Positions 30,718-40,870 are shown, counted from the stretch's first letter. The stretch: DNA of 64,000 bases from an uncultured Pelagibacteraceae bacterium (GCA_902547315.1 CACCND010000001.1:1-64000), one strand, 5' to 3'. Made by a program: numbers and translations. Notes: generated from the sequence alone by a model not told the origin.

Positions 30718-31985
30718 TATGCAGCCTGAGTCTTTTTTAGTTGATCTTCTATTTCATCTCTAAAATGTCTAAACAAACCTTGAATTGGCCATGCCGCCGC
30801 ATCACCAAGTGCGCAAATTGTATGGCCTTCAATTTGCTTTGTCACATCAAGTAACTTATCGATATCATTTGAACTTGCATGACCGTTTCCAATCTTCTCC
30901 ATCATTCTCCACATCCACCCTGTTCCCTCTCTACAAGGTGTGCATTGACCGCAACTCTCGTGTTTATAAAAGCGTGATAGCTTAGAGATAGCTTTGACGA
31001 GGTCAGTGCTTTTATCCATAACGATTACAGCGGCTGTGCCTAACCCACTTTTAACTGCAGACAGTGAATCGAAATCCATCATAACAGTATCGCAAGTTGA
31101 TTTTGGTATAAGTGGAACAGATGAGCCACCAGGAATTACAGCTTTAAGATTATCCCAGCCACCAGTTACTCCTCCAGCGTGCTTTTCTATAAGCTCCCTA
31201 AGTGGAATGCTCATTTCTTCCTCAATATTGCAAGGATTATTAACATGACCAGAAATACAGAACACTTTTGTACCTGTATTTTTTGGTCTACCAAAAGATG
31301 AAAACCATTCTCCACCTCTTCTTAAAATTGTTGGAACAACAGCTATGGTTTCAACATTATTTACAGTAGTTGGTGATCCGTATAGGCCTTTATTAGCTGG
31401 AAAGGGAGGTTTGAGTCTTGGTTGGCCCTTTTTTCCTTCCAAGCTTTCAAGTAGAGCTGTCTCCTCTCCACATATGTATGCTCCTGCGCCTCGATGTAAA
31501 AATATATCGAAATCCCAACCCGACTTAGCAGCATTCTTCCCAATTAACCCAGCGTCGTATGCTTCGTCGATCGCTTTTTGAAGAACAACAGCTTCATTAA
31601 AATATTCACCGCGAATATAAATATAACAAGTATGAGCATTCATGGCAAAAGATGCTAACAAGCATCCCTCAATTAGCTTATGAGGTTCATTACGTATCAT
31701 ATCTCTATCTTTGCAAGTACCTGGCTCAGACTCATCGGCATTAACAACAAGGTAGTTAGTAAGCTTTGAGTCTTTAGGCATAAATGACCATTTTAATCCG
31801 GTAGGGAAACCCGCACCTCCTCTTCCCCTTAACTCAGATTTTTTCATCTCATCAATTATCCATTCTCTTCCTTTTTTAATGAGTTCATTTGTATTGTCCC
31901 AATCACCTCTTGCCTGTGCATTTCTTAAATGGAAAGGCTCATCGCCAAATAAATTAGTGAATATTTTATCTTTTTCTTTTAACAT
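30717..31985 (-). CDS. nuoF: NADH-quinone oxidoreductase subunit F (FMN, NADH site)
   Basis: NuoF oxidises NADH with FMN and passes electrons to cluster N3. The 422-residue protein has the FMN/NADH glycine-rich loop [14 protein letters not shown] (about residues 54-67) and [10 protein letters not shown]. The N3 cluster motif is [12 protein letters not shown] (about 345-356), with a fourth Cys in [13 protein letters not shown]. Length is typical. It overlaps nuoE and nuoG by single bases. Confidence 0.97.
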   Translation of the reverse strand: MLKEKDKIFTNLFGDEPFHLRNAQARGDWDNTNELIKKGREWIIDEMKKSELRGRGGAGFPTGLKWSFMPKDSKLTNYLVVNADESEPGTCKDRDMIRNEPHKLIEGCLLASFAMNAHTCYIYIRGEYFNEAVVLQKAIDEAYDAGLIGKNAAKSGWDFDIFLHRGAGAYICGEETALLESLEGKKGQPRLKPPFPANKGLYGSPTTVNNVETIAVVPTILRRGGEWFSSFGRPKNTGTKVFCISGHVNNPCNIEEEMSIPLRELIEKHAGGVTGGWDNLKAVIPGGSSVPLIPKSTCDTVMMDFDSLSAVKSGLGTAAVIVMDKSTDLVKAISKLSRFYKHESCGQCTPCREGTGWMWRMMEKIGNGHASSNDIDKLLDVTKQIEGHTICALGDAAAWPIQGLFRHFRDEIEDQLKKTQAA

Positions 31986-32542
31986 TATGACACTGCCTTT
32001 GAACTTTTACGACCACTTTGTGAACCTATACTTAGTGGAGAGCCGTCTATAAGTGATTGCAAAACGTTTTTCGTTGTATCGTAGGTTAAATCCTCATAAT
32101 AATCGTCATTGATTTGAACAAGTGGAGCATTTACACAAGCACCAAGACATTCAACTTGCATCCAGGAAAATAAACCATCACTTGAGACTGTATTTGGTTC
32201 TGGTGAAATAACTTCTTTGCACGCTTTTATAACTTGATCTGAACCTTTTAACCAACAAGGCGTTGTTCCACAAACTTGTACTAAATATTTTCCATTATAT
32301 TTTGTATAATACATTGAATAAAAAGTAACTACTTCCCAGGCCTTGATAAATGGCATTTCTAAGTAATCCGCTACATACTCAACTATATCCCTGCTCAACC
32401 AGTTTTCATTTTGTCTTTGTGCTAGATCAAGTAGGGGCATAATTGCACTTTGCTTTCTCTCAGTTGGGTATTTGAGAAGAATTTCTTTTGCTTTAATCGC
32501 ATTTTCCTCGTTAAACACAAAGGTATTTTTTTGATTGCTCAT
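31985..32542 (-). CDS. nuoE: NADH-quinone oxidoreductase subunit E (2Fe-2S)
   Basis: NuoE is the thioredoxin-fold subunit that carries cluster N1a next to NuoF. In the 185-residue protein the four cysteines fit CGTTPC (about residues 94-99) and CLGAC (about 135-139). The C-terminal tail after about residue 165 is serine- and lysine-rich and not conserved. It overlaps nuoD by 4 bp. Confidence 0.96.
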   Translation of the reverse strand: MSNQKNTFVFNEENAIKAKEILLKYPTERKQSAIMPLLDLAQRQNENWLSRDIVEYVADYLEMPFIKAWEVVTFYSMYYTKYNGKYLVQVCGTTPCWLKGSDQVIKACKEVISPEPNTVSSDGLFSWMQVECLGACVNAPLVQINDDYYEDLTYDTTKNVLQSLIDGSPLSIGSQSGRKSSKAVS

Positions 32543-33711
32543 CTATCAACCTCACCGAAAACTATTGCAATTGATCCCAGAATTGCAGGAACATCTGCTA
32601 AAAGATGGCCTTTTGAAAGCAAGTCAAATGCCTGCAAGTGAGCAAAACCAGGTGCTCTTATTTTACACCTATAAGGTCGGCTGGTTCCATCTGAAATTAA
32701 ATATACCCCAAATTCACCTTTAGGAGCTTCAACGGCTGAATAGATTTCTCCTTCAGGTACATGAAAGCCTTCAGTAAAAAATTTAAAATGGTGGATTATA
32801 GCTTCCATTGATTGTTTCATGTCTTCCCTTTTGGGTGCTGCAATTTTGGAGTCTCTATTGATCACTTCTCCTTTAGGCATCTGATTAAGACATTGAAGCA
32901 TGATTTTTGTGCTTTCTCTCATTTCTTCAATCTGACATAGATAACGGTCATAACAATCACCGTTTTGGCCAACTGGAACTTTGAATTCAAGTTTGTCGTA
33001 ACAATCATACGGTTGGGACTTTCTTAAATCCCATGGTATACCACATGCTCTTAATATGAACCCGCTAAAGCCACGATCAACAGCATCTTCCTTTGATACT
33101 TTGCCAATATTTACATTTCGCTGTTTAAATATTCTATTTTCAGTCAACATGCCTTCAATATCATCAATTGCTTTTGGAAAATTATTACAAAAATCAAATA
33201 TCTTATCAGTTAATCCATCAGGTAAATCTTGATGAACACCACCTGCTCGAAAATAAGCTGCATGAAATCTAGATCCAGATACTTCTTCGTAAAAATCTAA
33301 TAGCTTTTCTCTTTCATCAAAACCCCATGTGATTGGCGTCATAGCTCCCACATCCATTGCTGTAGTGGTAACATTTAGTAGGTGGCTTAAGAGACGCCCA
33401 ATTTCAGCAAATAGAACCCTAATATATTGTCCTCTCAAAGGAACTTCTACATTTAGCAATTTTTCTATTGCTAATGCAAAAGCATGCTCCTGGTTCATGG
33501 GCGCAACATAATCCAGTCTGTCAAAATATGGTATTGCTTGAAGATAAGTTTTATGTTCGATTAGTTTTTCAGTACCCCTATGCAAAAGCCCGATGTGCGG
33601 GTCAGCCCTTTCTACAATTTCTCCATCTAGATCAAGAATGAGTCTTAAAACGCCATGTGCTGCTGGGTGTACTGGTCCAAAATTAACAGTTACAGTTTTA
33701 TTATTACTCAC
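32539..33711 (-). CDS. nuoD: NADH-quinone oxidoreductase subunit D
   Basis: NuoD forms the quinone-reducing pocket with NuoB and is related to the hydrogenase large subunit, with its metal cysteines lost. The 390-residue protein shows the N-terminal [14 protein letters not shown] motif with the quinone-pocket His near residue 18 and [15 protein letters not shown] near residue 65. The C-terminal ends in VFGEVDR, as in the family. It overlaps nuoC by 8 bp and nuoE by 4 bp. Confidence 0.97.
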   Translation of the reverse strand: MSNNKTVTVNFGPVHPAAHGVLRLILDLDGEIVERADPHIGLLHRGTEKLIEHKTYLQAIPYFDRLDYVAPMNQEHAFALAIEKLLNVEVPLRGQYIRVLFAEIGRLLSHLLNVTTTAMDVGAMTPITWGFDEREKLLDFYEEVSGSRFHAAYFRAGGVHQDLPDGLTDKIFDFCNNFPKAIDDIEGMLTENRIFKQRNVNIGKVSKEDAVDRGFSGFILRACGIPWDLRKSQPYDCYDKLEFKVPVGQNGDCYDRYLCQIEEMRESTKIMLQCLNQMPKGEVINRDSKIAAPKREDMKQSMEAIIHHFKFFTEGFHVPEGEIYSAVEAPKGEFGVYLISDGTSRPYRCKIRAPGFAHLQAFDLLSKGHLLADVPAILGSIAIVFGEVDR

Positions 33712-34297
33712 TTTCTTTTGCCCCCTTATCTAAATACTTTGTTCCTTCCCAGGGACTTTGAATATCAAAATTTCTAAAATCCTGTTGCAGCTTTACAGGC
33801 TCGTGAACTATTTTTTTATCAATTTCGTCATATCTGATTTCGACATTACCTGTTAATGGAAAATCTTTACGTAGAGGATATCCATCAAAACCGTAATCAG
33901 TTAAAATTCTTCTTAAATCTGGATGATCCGTGAAAGTTATTCCATACATGTCAAATGCTTCTCTCTCAAACCAATTAGCTGCAGGAAAGATTGATGTTAT
34001 GCTGGGCAAAGACTCCACTTCACCTATCTGAGTTTTAATCCTTAACCGTAAATTGAACCTAAAACTCAGAAAATGATAAATAACTTCAAATCTTTTTTCA
34101 TTTTCTGGAAAATCCACTCCAGCAATATCAGTAATTTGCTTAAATTCACAGCTTGGATCATTCTTAACAAAATCGATAACCGGTATTAAATTTGCTGGGT
34201 CAACCGATAGTTGTAACTGTCCTAAATTTACATCTATATCATTCAGTTTACAGTTCTTTTCAATGGCAGCTTTTGCCATTTCAATTAGCTCGCTCAT
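33704..34297 (-). CDS. nuoC: NADH-quinone oxidoreductase subunit C
   Basis: NuoC is the 30-kDa subunit that packs against NuoD in the peripheral arm. The 197-residue protein contains the family signature [38 protein letters not shown] (split here over about residues 113-150). It is a separate gene and not the fused NuoCD of enterobacteria. It overlaps nuoB by 1 bp. Confidence 0.96.
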   Translation of the reverse strand: MSELIEMAKAAIEKNCKLNDIDVNLGQLQLSVDPANLIPVIDFVKNDPSCEFKQITDIAGVDFPENEKRFEVIYHFLSFRFNLRLRIKTQIGEVESLPSITSIFPAANWFEREAFDMYGITFTDHPDLRRILTDYGFDGYPLRKDFPLTGNVEIRYDEIDKKIVHEPVKLQQDFRNFDIQSPWEGTKYLDKGAKESE

Positions 34298-34818
34298 TAT
34301 CTCTTGATGTTGCCTTCTCTTCTTATTTTTTTCTGTAACTGCAATAATCCATAAAGCAAGCCTTCAGCTGAGGGTGGACACCCTGGCACGTAAACATCGA
34401 CAGGTATTATTCGATCACAGCCTCTAACGACAGAATATGAGTAGTGATAATACCCTCCACCATTCGCACAACTTCCCATGGAAATTACATATCGAGGTTC
34501 TGGCATCTGATCGTAAGCTTTTCTTAATGCCGCTGCCATTTTATTTGTCAACGTACCTGCCACTATAAGAACGTCTGCATGTCTTGGTGATGCTCTTGGA
34601 GCTGCACCAAAACGCTCAACGTCGTAGCGCGGTGTTCCAACATGCATCATTTCGACAGCACAACAAGCTAAACCAAATGTCATCCAATGCAGAGATCCTG
34701 TTCGAGCCCAATTAATAAGATTATTGATACTGGTAACAACAAACCCCTTATCAGCATACAACCTCTTTAGTCTTTCCAATTCTGGACTTGTCTCTTCAAT
34801 ATTTGTATTTATTGCCAC
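34297..34818 (-). CDS. nuoB: NADH-quinone oxidoreductase subunit B (cluster N2)
   Basis: NuoB carries the terminal cluster N2, the donor to quinone. The tandem cysteines are in [11 protein letters not shown], with further cysteines in [12 protein letters not shown] and [15 protein letters not shown] place the start at the GTG at 34818, giving 173 residues beginning [10 protein letters not shown]. It has a strong AGGAG seven bases upstream and overlaps the nuoA stop by 10 bp. A longer open frame to an ATG at 34929 exists but runs inside nuoA and lacks family similarity, so it is rejected. Confidence 0.95.
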   Translation of the reverse strand: MAINTNIEETSPELERLKRLYADKGFVVTSINNLINWARTGSLHWMTFGLACCAVEMMHVGTPRYDVERFGAAPRASPRHADVLIVAGTLTNKMAAALRKAYDQMPEPRYVISMGSCANGGGYYHYSYSVVRGCDRIIPVDVYVPGCPPSAEGLLYGLLQLQKKIRREGNIKR

Positions 34819-35174
34819 TCCAATGCTCCTTTTTTCCACTCGTAAATGAAACCAATTGTTAGAATAGCTAAGAAAACCATCATTGAAATAAAGCCAAATA
34901 AGCCCAAAGTTCCAAATGTGACAGCCCAAGGGAATAAAAACGCAACCTCTAAGTCAAAAATAATAAAAAGTAATGTGACTAAGTAGAAACGAACATCAAA
35001 CTTCATTCTAGAGTCTCCAAACTGTTCAAATCCGCACTCATAGGCAGAATTCTTTTCAGGATCAGGGTTATTTACTGCAACTAAGAAATTCGCCAAAACA
35101 AATAGACAGCTAATTGCTAACGCAACAAACATAAAAATTAGTATTGGCAAATAATCAGCTATCGCTATATCCAT
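34809..35174 (-). CDS. nuoA: NADH-quinone oxidoreductase subunit A
   Basis: NuoA is a three-helix subunit at the junction of the two arms of complex I. The 121-residue protein has helices at about residues 9-31, 65-85 and 92-112. The conserved loop [21 protein letters not shown] is between helices 1 and 2, including the Cys of the quinone-site loop. It is the promoter-proximal nuo gene; the upstream gap of 337 bp should hold the operon promoter. Confidence 0.97.
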   Translation of the reverse strand: MDIAIADYLPILIFMFVALAISCLFVLANFLVAVNNPDPEKNSAYECGFEQFGDSRMKFDVRFYLVTLLFIIFDLEVAFLFPWAVTFGTLGLFGFISMMVFLAILTIGFIYEWKKGALEWQ

Positions 35175-35511
35175 ATTTTAGAATCGTATTAGTATCATCG
35201 AAAATATATATTCAAATCATTCGAAAACAATAGAAAATATGGGAAAAATTGTGTTTCCGACCGTTAGCGATTATTTTTTAAGGGAATGCATATAAATTTA
35301 TAAAATAACAGAGCAAAATTAAATTAACATATTTGAAAATATTCAAAAAAAAGCGAAATTTACTGATTTTCCAACACTATTTGACCTTTGATCAGTGACT
35401 TTTAACATCAATTTAACTCTCAAAAATTAGCGAGTAGCTATATGCACTGAATTTGCTGGTAAATAGCCATATAATAGTTTTGAATTAGAATAATCAATAA
35501 AATTGTAAAAT
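35175..35511. promoter_or_regulatory. Divergent promoter region between nuoA and the SMP-30 gene
   Basis: This 337 bp gap separates divergent transcription units and contains no gene I can support. Toward nuoA (minus strand), TTGTTT and TATATT are spaced 16 bases apart around 35197-35225. Toward the SMP-30 gene (plus strand), TATAAT lies at 35470-35475, about 36 bases before the ATG, with only a weak -35. The DNA is so AT-rich that such boxes occur by chance, so the sites are tentative. An imperfect GCTAT...ATAGC inverted repeat flanks the plus-strand -10 region. Confidence 0.4.
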
Positions 35512-36429
35512 ATGAATAGTAATTTCAAATTAATCGCAGATAACCTTCACTTTTCTGAAGGCCCAAGATGGAAAGATGGTAAACTTTGGTTTTCAGATTT
35601 TTACCATCATGCTGTGATGACCGCAGATGAGATGGGTAATGTTGAAAAAATAGTCGATGTACCTAATCAACCGTCTGGCCTGGGGTGGTTGCCAAATGGT
35701 GATCTCATTATTGTCTCTATGCTAGATAGAAAGCTACTAAAGTTTAAAGATGGCAATCTTACTGAGCATGCAGATATGTCAAAACTTACACCTTTTCGGT
35801 GCAATGACATGGTGGTCGATAAAATCGGTAATGCTTACGTAGGTAATTTTGGATCAATTCATCATGGAAAAGATATAAAGCCAACAATTCTTATAAAAGT
35901 AGACCCTAATGGAATCCCCTCAATTGCTGCTTCAAATTTAGACTTTCCGAATGGAACAGTAATTACGCCTGATGGTAAAATACTAATTATTGGCGAAACC
36001 TATGCGGGAAGACTTACTGCATTTGATATAGATACAAATGGTAATCTTTCTAATCGGAGAATATGGGCTTATATGATGCCTAATCTATTTTATTACTACA
36101 CAAAAACCATGCGTTTTTTAAAAATTACTCCAAAAGAAGGCAAAGGTATACCTTACCCTGTTCCTGATGGTATTTGTTTAGATGAAAGGATGGGGATCTG
36201 GATAGCGTCTCCAACAACCTCAGAGGTAGTTAGATATTCAGAAGGTGGAAAGATAACTGATAGAATTGCTACTCCAAATAGAGCATATGCATGTATGTTA
36301 GGTGGATCAGATGGCAAAAAATTATTTGTATGTACTGCTGATGCGTCTGAACCTGAAGAGGCTAAAGCCGTGAAATCTGGAAAGATTTATTCAATTAATG
36401 TGGAGTACGCCAAAGCTGGGTATCCATAG
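35512..36429 (+). CDS. SMP-30/gluconolactonase family protein
   Basis: The 305-residue protein is a six-bladed beta propeller of the SMP-30/gluconolactonase/LRE family, which hydrolyses sugar lactones or related esters with a divalent metal. The metal-ligand Glu fits E16 in FSEGPRW. The conserved CNDMVVD near residue 104 and PDGICLDERMGIW near residue 220 hold the Asn and Asp ligands. There is no signal peptide, so it acts in the cytoplasm. It is the first of five plus-strand genes with tiny gaps, and its stop overlaps the GST-like start by 1 bp. The substrate is unknown. Confidence 0.85.
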   Translation: MNSNFKLIADNLHFSEGPRWKDGKLWFSDFYHHAVMTADEMGNVEKIVDVPNQPSGLGWLPNGDLIIVSMLDRKLLKFKDGNLTEHADMSKLTPFRCNDMVVDKIGNAYVGNFGSIHHGKDIKPTILIKVDPNGIPSIAASNLDFPNGTVITPDGKILIIGETYAGRLTAFDIDTNGNLSNRRIWAYMMPNLFYYYTKTMRFLKITPKEGKGIPYPVPDGICLDERMGIWIASPTTSEVVRYSEGGKITDRIATPNRAYACMLGGSDGKKLFVCTADASEPEEAKAVKSGKIYSINVEYAKAGYP

Positions 36430-37040
36430 TGAAATATAAAATCTTCGGTAAATCAGAATGGGGTTCTGACATAATTGAGTTCCTTTGCTATGAACTATCA
36501 ATTGAATATGAGTTTGTTGAGATTGGCGATAATTTTAAAAGAGACAAAACCTTACTTAAAGTAAACCCACTTGGAAGAGTGCCAATGGTTGAGACGCCAA
36601 ATGGCGAATATTTAATAGAAAGTATGGCGATTGTTTATCACTTAATTGAAAGAGAGAGCCAGTTGACTCCTGATACTAAAAATGGAATAAATGACTTCCA
36701 TCAAATTATGGCATTCATGTCATCGTCAATTTATCCTGCAATCCTTCTTTATTTTCATCCCGATCATTACGTTTCTACTGAAAATACTGAAGACTTAATG
36801 AGTAGATCTAAATCAATCTTGGAAACCTATTTAAATTATCTAGAAAATAAAATAGGTGAATATATAGTTGGTAATTCACTGTCAGCTGCAGATTTTTATT
36901 TATTCACATTGCTTTTCTGGTTGGAGGAGGATCATTTTCTTGAAAATTATCCAAAAATACAAAATTTCTACAATAAAATGCTACAGAATCAGACAATAAT
37001 AAGAGTGAGGAAAATACAAAATGAGAGAAAGACAGTTTAA
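36429..37040 (+). CDS. Glutathione S-transferase-like protein
   Basis: This 203-residue protein has the two-domain GST layout. The thioredoxin-like N-terminal domain (about residues 1-78) has the cis-proline motif LGRVPMVE and the glutathione gamma-Glu contact IESMAIVYHL. An all-helical domain follows (about 90-200) with the SAADFYLFTLLFWLEE N-capping box. A start at 36429 (GTG) overlaps the preceding stop. The 3' end overlaps the following gene by 20 bp, so the three genes are likely one transcript. The substrate cannot be told. Confidence 0.85.
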   Translation: MKYKIFGKSEWGSDIIEFLCYELSIEYEFVEIGDNFKRDKTLLKVNPLGRVPMVETPNGEYLIESMAIVYHLIERESQLTPDTKNGINDFHQIMAFMSSSIYPAILLYFHPDHYVSTENTEDLMSRSKSILETYLNYLENKIGEYIVGNSLSAADFYLFTLLFWLEEDHFLENYPKIQNFYNKMLQNQTIIRVRKIQNERKTV

Positions 37041-37608
37041 AAAATTTTTTATTGTTTACGGCCATTACGATGATAATTCGTTTAATGCAGCCATAAGAGA
37101 TACCTTTATTGAAAGTGCAAAAAAAGCTGGTCATACAGTTGATATGGTTGATTTATATAAAGAGAAATTTGATCCTGTGTTTGCTGGAGGCAATCCTGGA
37201 CCAGATGTTTTAGATCACCGAAGAAGAATTGAGAAAAGTGATACAATTGTATTAATTGCTCCTATTTGGAATTTTAGAATGCCTGCAATTCTGGAAGGTT
37301 GGATAGATAAAGTTTTAGCTCCTCCATGGGCATTTACTTTTAAACAACTGGTAGGCAACTATGGCTACCCTCAAGGCAATTTAGGCAATAAAAAGGCAAT
37401 AATATTTTGCACATATGGCTCTCCTCGTTTAGCAATAACTACTTTCTTTCTCAATTTGCCAATAAGACGCTTGAAAAGAGGTGTTTTTCACATATGTGGT
37501 ATTAAAAGCATACTTTACAAAAGATATTTCGCAGTACCGTTTGTCGCTGACAAGGTTAGGAAAAAATTTTTAAAGGATGTTAAAGATACAGCAACTTTAT
37601 TTCAATAA
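37021..37608 (+). CDS. NAD(P)H dehydrogenase (quinone), flavodoxin-2 fold
   Basis: The 195-residue protein has a flavodoxin-like fold of the MdaB/KefF/NQO family, which uses FMN or FAD to reduce quinones or other electrophiles by two electrons. Seen are the N-terminal beta strand FFIVYGHYDDNSFN, the flavin-binding APIWNFRMPAILEGWIDKVL near residue 85 and a later loop with FCTYGSPR. Together with the GST-like and lactonase-like neighbours it suggests detoxification or breakdown of a small cyclic compound. That link is an inference from context alone. Confidence 0.85.
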   Translation: MRERQFKKFFIVYGHYDDNSFNAAIRDTFIESAKKAGHTVDMVDLYKEKFDPVFAGGNPGPDVLDHRRRIEKSDTIVLIAPIWNFRMPAILEGWIDKVLAPPWAFTFKQLVGNYGYPQGNLGNKKAIIFCTYGSPRLAITTFFLNLPIRRLKRGVFHICGIKSILYKRYFAVPFVADKVRKKFLKDVKDTATLFQ

Positions 37609-37615
37609 GAACTAA

Positions 37616-37924
37616 ATGAAGAAAATAATAGAGATATTTAAGGGTCTTTGGTCACCTATAATGGACTCAAATATAAATCCATTAAAAAATATAACCAATC
37701 TTAAAATTCGTCACATGATAATGCAAATTCTTGCTTTTATGTGGAGTGGTGTATTTTCACTTTACATCGTTGACAGTATTTTTGTCTTTGGTTTTACTGC
37801 AATTGCTCATGCATTATTAATTGCTGCAATTTTCATAACGATGTTTGTATTTGTCACGGCTGAAAAAAAACCCCAAATTTATGATTTAAGATTTTTCAGA
37901 GGCAAAGATGGTGAGCACGAGTAA
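37616..37924 (+). CDS. Two-helix membrane protein of unknown function
   Basis: This 102-residue protein has two hydrophobic helices (about residues 37-58 and 62-84) between a basic N-terminus and a charged C-terminal tail ending in KDGEHE. I do not recognise a family. It starts 7 bp after the quinone reductase and ends 8 bp before the BtuF-like gene, so it belongs to the same plus-strand run. Its spacing and codon content look like a true gene. Confidence 0.65.
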   Translation: MKKIIEIFKGLWSPIMDSNINPLKNITNLKIRHMIMQILAFMWSGVFSLYIVDSIFVFGFTAIAHALLIAAIFITMFVFVTAEKKPQIYDLRFFRGKDGEHE

Positions 37925-37932
37925 TTTGACTA

Positions 37933-38808
37933 ATGAGGATTGTAAGCCTAACTCCAAGCGCTAGTGAAATAATATTCGAATTGGGTCTGGGTTCTAGTTT
38001 AGTCGGTGTTAGTCATGAATGTAATTTTCCAAATGAGGTCGATAAATTAGAAAAATTGTCGAGTTCGTCAATTAATTCTCATGTATCTCAAAGTGATATT
38101 GACTTTCAAGTGCGTGAAACACTTAAAACTAACGATTCCCTATATCAAATAAATACTGAACGTTTAAATGATTTAAAGCCTGACTTCATTATTACCCAGG
38201 GTATATGTGATGTCTGCTCTATATCGAGTAGTCAAATTGAAGTTGAGTTAAAGGGAACTTTATGCACTTTACCTGCATCGACAAGAATAATTTCTTTAAT
38301 TGGAAAAACGTTTGATGGAATCTGTGACGATATTATAATGCTAGGGAGTAAACTAAATTCAATAATCTCGGCAAAAAATCATATAGATAAAGCTCGAGAA
38401 AAAAGAGAAATACTTAAACGTCAAACAAAGTATGATCACCGAATTCTTTGTTTAGAATGGATAGACCCTTATTTTTCTGCTGGTCATTGGGTTCCAGAAC
38501 AAATTGAATTAGCTGGCTTTAACTCAGCAATCGGACAAACAGGTGACCAATCAAGAGTTTTGTCTGCTGATGAAATAGTCGATTCAGATCCATATGCGAT
38601 TGCCTTGATTTGCTGTGGTTATAATCTTGAGCAAAATTTGGCTTTTTCAGCGCAATTATTTCAAGACGATAGATTAAATCACCTAAATCCATTTAAAGAA
38701 AACAGAGTTTATTCATTTGACGCTGACTCCTATTTTAGTCGTCCTACCACAAGAATACTGGACGGGTCAATTCAACTTAGAAGTCAAATTTTAGGTAATC
38801 AAATATAA
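37933..38808 (+). CDS. BtuF-like cobalamin/iron-chelate binding protein without signal peptide
   Basis: This 291-residue protein belongs to the periplasmic-binding-protein helical-backbone family (BtuF/FhuD type). It opens directly with RIVSLTPSASEIIFELG and has no signal peptide, so it is probably cytoplasmic. The motif QGICDVCSIS near residue 95 is typical of a stand-alone soluble subfamily often annotated as cobalamin-binding. SHECNFP near residue 30 is also typical. No transporter permease or ATPase is nearby. It converges on the next minus-strand gene with 10 bp of 3' overlap. The ligand is unknown. Confidence 0.8.
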   Translation: MRIVSLTPSASEIIFELGLGSSLVGVSHECNFPNEVDKLEKLSSSSINSHVSQSDIDFQVRETLKTNDSLYQINTERLNDLKPDFIITQGICDVCSISSSQIEVELKGTLCTLPASTRIISLIGKTFDGICDDIIMLGSKLNSIISAKNHIDKAREKREILKRQTKYDHRILCLEWIDPYFSAGHWVPEQIELAGFNSAIGQTGDQSRVLSADEIVDSDPYAIALICCGYNLEQNLAFSAQLFQDDRLNHLNPFKENRVYSFDADSYFSRPTTRILDGSIQLRSQILGNQI

Positions 38809-39215
38809 ATTTTATCTGACAATCCAAGAATTAAGATAATTGACGATGTAAGCGTAAATGTGTTGACCGCTAAATCAGTTACTGAATTTTTGGTACCTTT
38901 ATCATGATCAACTTTTTTGAGATAAACGGCCACATCATAAACAGAGAGAATTACAAAGTTTATAAAGATTAAGTTATAGTAAACCCATGCCCCTTCTGGC
39001 CCATTCGATCGAAAGATCAAATAAATACCAATCAAAAAAAATGGTGCCACAAAGGTTCCAAGGACTCTAACTATATATACACTACTCTGATCCATATTAA
39101 ATTCCTTTACCATCCCCTCAGGTGCAAAAAGTGCTCTGAAGGTATAAATGCCAAACAACGCTGTCATTAAAATATGAAGTATGAGTAAATATAAATTTTC
39201 AAAATTTTCAATCAT
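38799..39215 (-). CDS. Four-helix membrane protein of unknown function
   Basis: The 138-residue protein has about four hydrophobic helices (about residues 7-28, 47-67, 79-97 and 114-133). Between helices 1 and 2 is a soluble loop with APEGMVKEFNMDQ. I do not recognise a characterised family. It is convergent with the BtuF-like gene and lies between it and the tRNA-like remnant at 39251-39282. The remnant lies about 35 bp upstream of the start. Confidence 0.65.
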   Translation of the reverse strand: MIENFENLYLLILHILMTALFGIYTFRALFAPEGMVKEFNMDQSSVYIVRVLGTFVAPFFLIGIYLIFRSNGPEGAWVYYNLIFINFVILSVYDVAVYLKKVDHDKGTKNSVTDLAVNTFTLTSSIILILGLSDKIYI

Positions 39216-39250
39216 AAGTTAATACTGTTGGATTCTCATAAAAAAATCAA

Positions 39251-39282
39251 TGGCGGAAGTGGCAGGACTCGAACCCTGGACC
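39251..39282 (-). repeat. Decayed tRNA 3'-end copy, possible attachment site remnant
   Basis: On the minus strand this 32-base stretch reads like the 3' end of a tRNA gene: a T-arm core GGGTTCGAGTCC, then CACTTCCGCCA. It matches the 3' end of tRNA-Asp (41009-41040) at 27 of 32 positions without gaps. The CCACTTCCGCCA end would also fit a tRNA-Ser. The rest of a tRNA is missing, and two outer T-stem pairs are mismatched, so it is not functional. With tRNA-Asp it brackets the ceramidase-like gene, as expected for insertion at a tRNA 3' end. Confidence 0.55.
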
Positions 39283-39352
39283 TTCTATTGGTTAAATCCA
39301 AAAGGAATAATGTAAAAGGGTAATAGTCTGAGTTATGGGTATCCAGAATAAA

Positions 39353-40870
39353 TCATTGATTTTTTGATTCTTCTATCAACTTCATTACATTTTTATGGAT
39401 CACTTTTGCCGTATCCGGACCCAAAGAGACTATCTCGCCATAAGACTCTTCATTTTCTCCATAGATCCAAGGAGCATCTTCATCCCACTCACTTTTTGGG
39501 ATGATGTAACCGATAGAGTCATTTGCTAGGTTTACCATCAAGTTCAGTTTGTCTGGAAATTGACTTCGTAAATTTGGAACTTCTTGCGGCGCTATAACAT
39601 AATCAGCGCCTTTAGGGTTTTCGATGCCGCCAATAGCAATTTCTGGATAGAGCTCTCCAGGAATTCCAATAATTGATGCATCTCCCATTTGTATGAATGA
39701 TACCTCACTTAGATATCGTATGAATGGTGGCCTCAGACTGAATTTTGTATCAGCATCAATTATACCAAGCAAAGTGCCAAATGAAATCATCAAGTTTTCT
39801 ATGCCTAATTCTAATTCTAGCGATTGAACACTTAATGATGGCTTAGGAGAAGTCTTGAACTCACCCGCTTGAAAAGCATCTATGACACTATTTGCCAGGC
39901 TATAACCATATGCGCGAGCTTTAGAATGACTCGGCTTAGTGATCATTTTTTTTATAACAGGGTCATAAATTGGGTCATTTGGTCCTGATGTCATCAAGCC
40001 TCCTATATTTCCTGTAAGCCATAATGTGGTTCCACCAAGTCCAGATCTAATTAGCTTGTCATCATAATAAATTCCATTACTTATACCTCTTCTTAAGTAG
40101 CCCGCAACATCAGAGGTTATGTCTAAATTTTTATCCCACGCAAGCTCGACATGAATTCCGAAATTGATCAATGAACCAATAATTGAGCCATCAGGGCGAT
40201 TGAATAAAATTGCCCTTATGTCATCATCTATCACGATAGGTTTTCGTTTATCTTTAATAGGTGTAAGTGGATTAGTTGGAATTAAAGCCAAACTCATTTC
40301 TGCAGTCTCTAAATTATCAATAGCCAATTTTAATGTGCTTATAAAATCTTTTTTAAGCCGCTTCATATAGGCATCGTTGACACCAGTTTTTAAAAAACTC
40401 GGGCCCCAAAGACCTTGAGTATCAGGGCCTTCATGATTATGTGTTGCATGCACCATAATGTAATCTAGACCCCACTCGGCAGGAACATCCTCACGGACAC
40501 TGAGTACAAATTTTCGCATTAACCCTATTGTATCAGCGCTTATGATACCTATCCGTGTCTGGCCATCATCTATCACTACGGCTACGGACATCAAATCATC
40601 TTTAATACCCTGGGCAGCTCGTTTATTTTGAAAACCTGCCATCCACACGGCATCAAAGCGGCCATTACCATTTATATCAGTCCACTTATCGATATCTTGA
40701 TCAAATTGAGCATCTTTATTTATATCTTCCCATTCATCAATTAGATTAGGTGTGATCGGTAACTTAGCAAAGCCAACTTTAAATTCACTTGCATGAACTT
40801 GAGCAGTCAAAACTATTCCAAATATCATAAGAGCATAAAGACTATTTTTTATATAGCGGCAGTAAATCAT
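39353..40870 (-). CDS. Secreted neutral ceramidase-like amidase
   Basis: The 505-residue protein has an N-terminal hydrophobic signal segment (about residues 8-28, cleavage near VHAS). It resembles the N-terminal catalytic domain of neutral/alkaline ceramidases, zinc amidases that release fatty acid from ceramide. The histidine-rich metal motif VHATHNHEGPD is at about 140-150, and VGFAKLPITP near residue 31 is a typical domain opening. Two calcium-loop-like motifs follow the signal (DINKDAQFD, DINGNGRFD). Proof of the substrate is lacking. It stands alone on the minus strand between a tRNA-like remnant and tRNA-Asp, which suggests horizontal gain. Confidence 0.75.
   Translation of the reverse strand: MIYCRYIKNSLYALMIFGIVLTAQVHASEFKVGFAKLPITPNLIDEWEDINKDAQFDQDIDKWTDINGNGRFDAVWMAGFQNKRAAQGIKDDLMSVAVVIDDGQTRIGIISADTIGLMRKFVLSVREDVPAEWGLDYIMVHATHNHEGPDTQGLWGPSFLKTGVNDAYMKRLKKDFISTLKLAIDNLETAEMSLALIPTNPLTPIKDKRKPIVIDDDIRAILFNRPDGSIIGSLINFGIHVELAWDKNLDITSDVAGYLRRGISNGIYYDDKLIRSGLGGTTLWLTGNIGGLMTSGPNDPIYDPVIKKMITKPSHSKARAYGYSLANSVIDAFQAGEFKTSPKPSLSVQSLELELGIENLMISFGTLLGIIDADTKFSLRPPFIRYLSEVSFIQMGDASIIGIPGELYPEIAIGGIENPKGADYVIAPQEVPNLRSQFPDKLNLMVNLANDSIGYIIPKSEWDEDAPWIYGENEESYGEIVSLGPDTAKVIHKNVMKLIEESKNQ

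Noticed and set aside
30785-31581. Open frames opposite nuoF
   Set aside because: Shadow frames of a conserved gene without ribosome sites or recognisable domains.
34819-34929. Longer N-terminus for nuoB from an ATG at 34929
   Set aside because: It runs inside nuoA and lacks NuoB similarity; the GTG at 34818 has a strong AGGAG site and gives the normal length.
36904-37134. Minus-strand frame across the GST-like and quinone reductase genes
   Set aside because: It is antisense to two supported genes and has no recognisable domain.
39251-39282. A functional tRNA gene
   Set aside because: Only a 3' end with T-stem mismatches is present; no anticodon arm or 5' acceptor strand follows.
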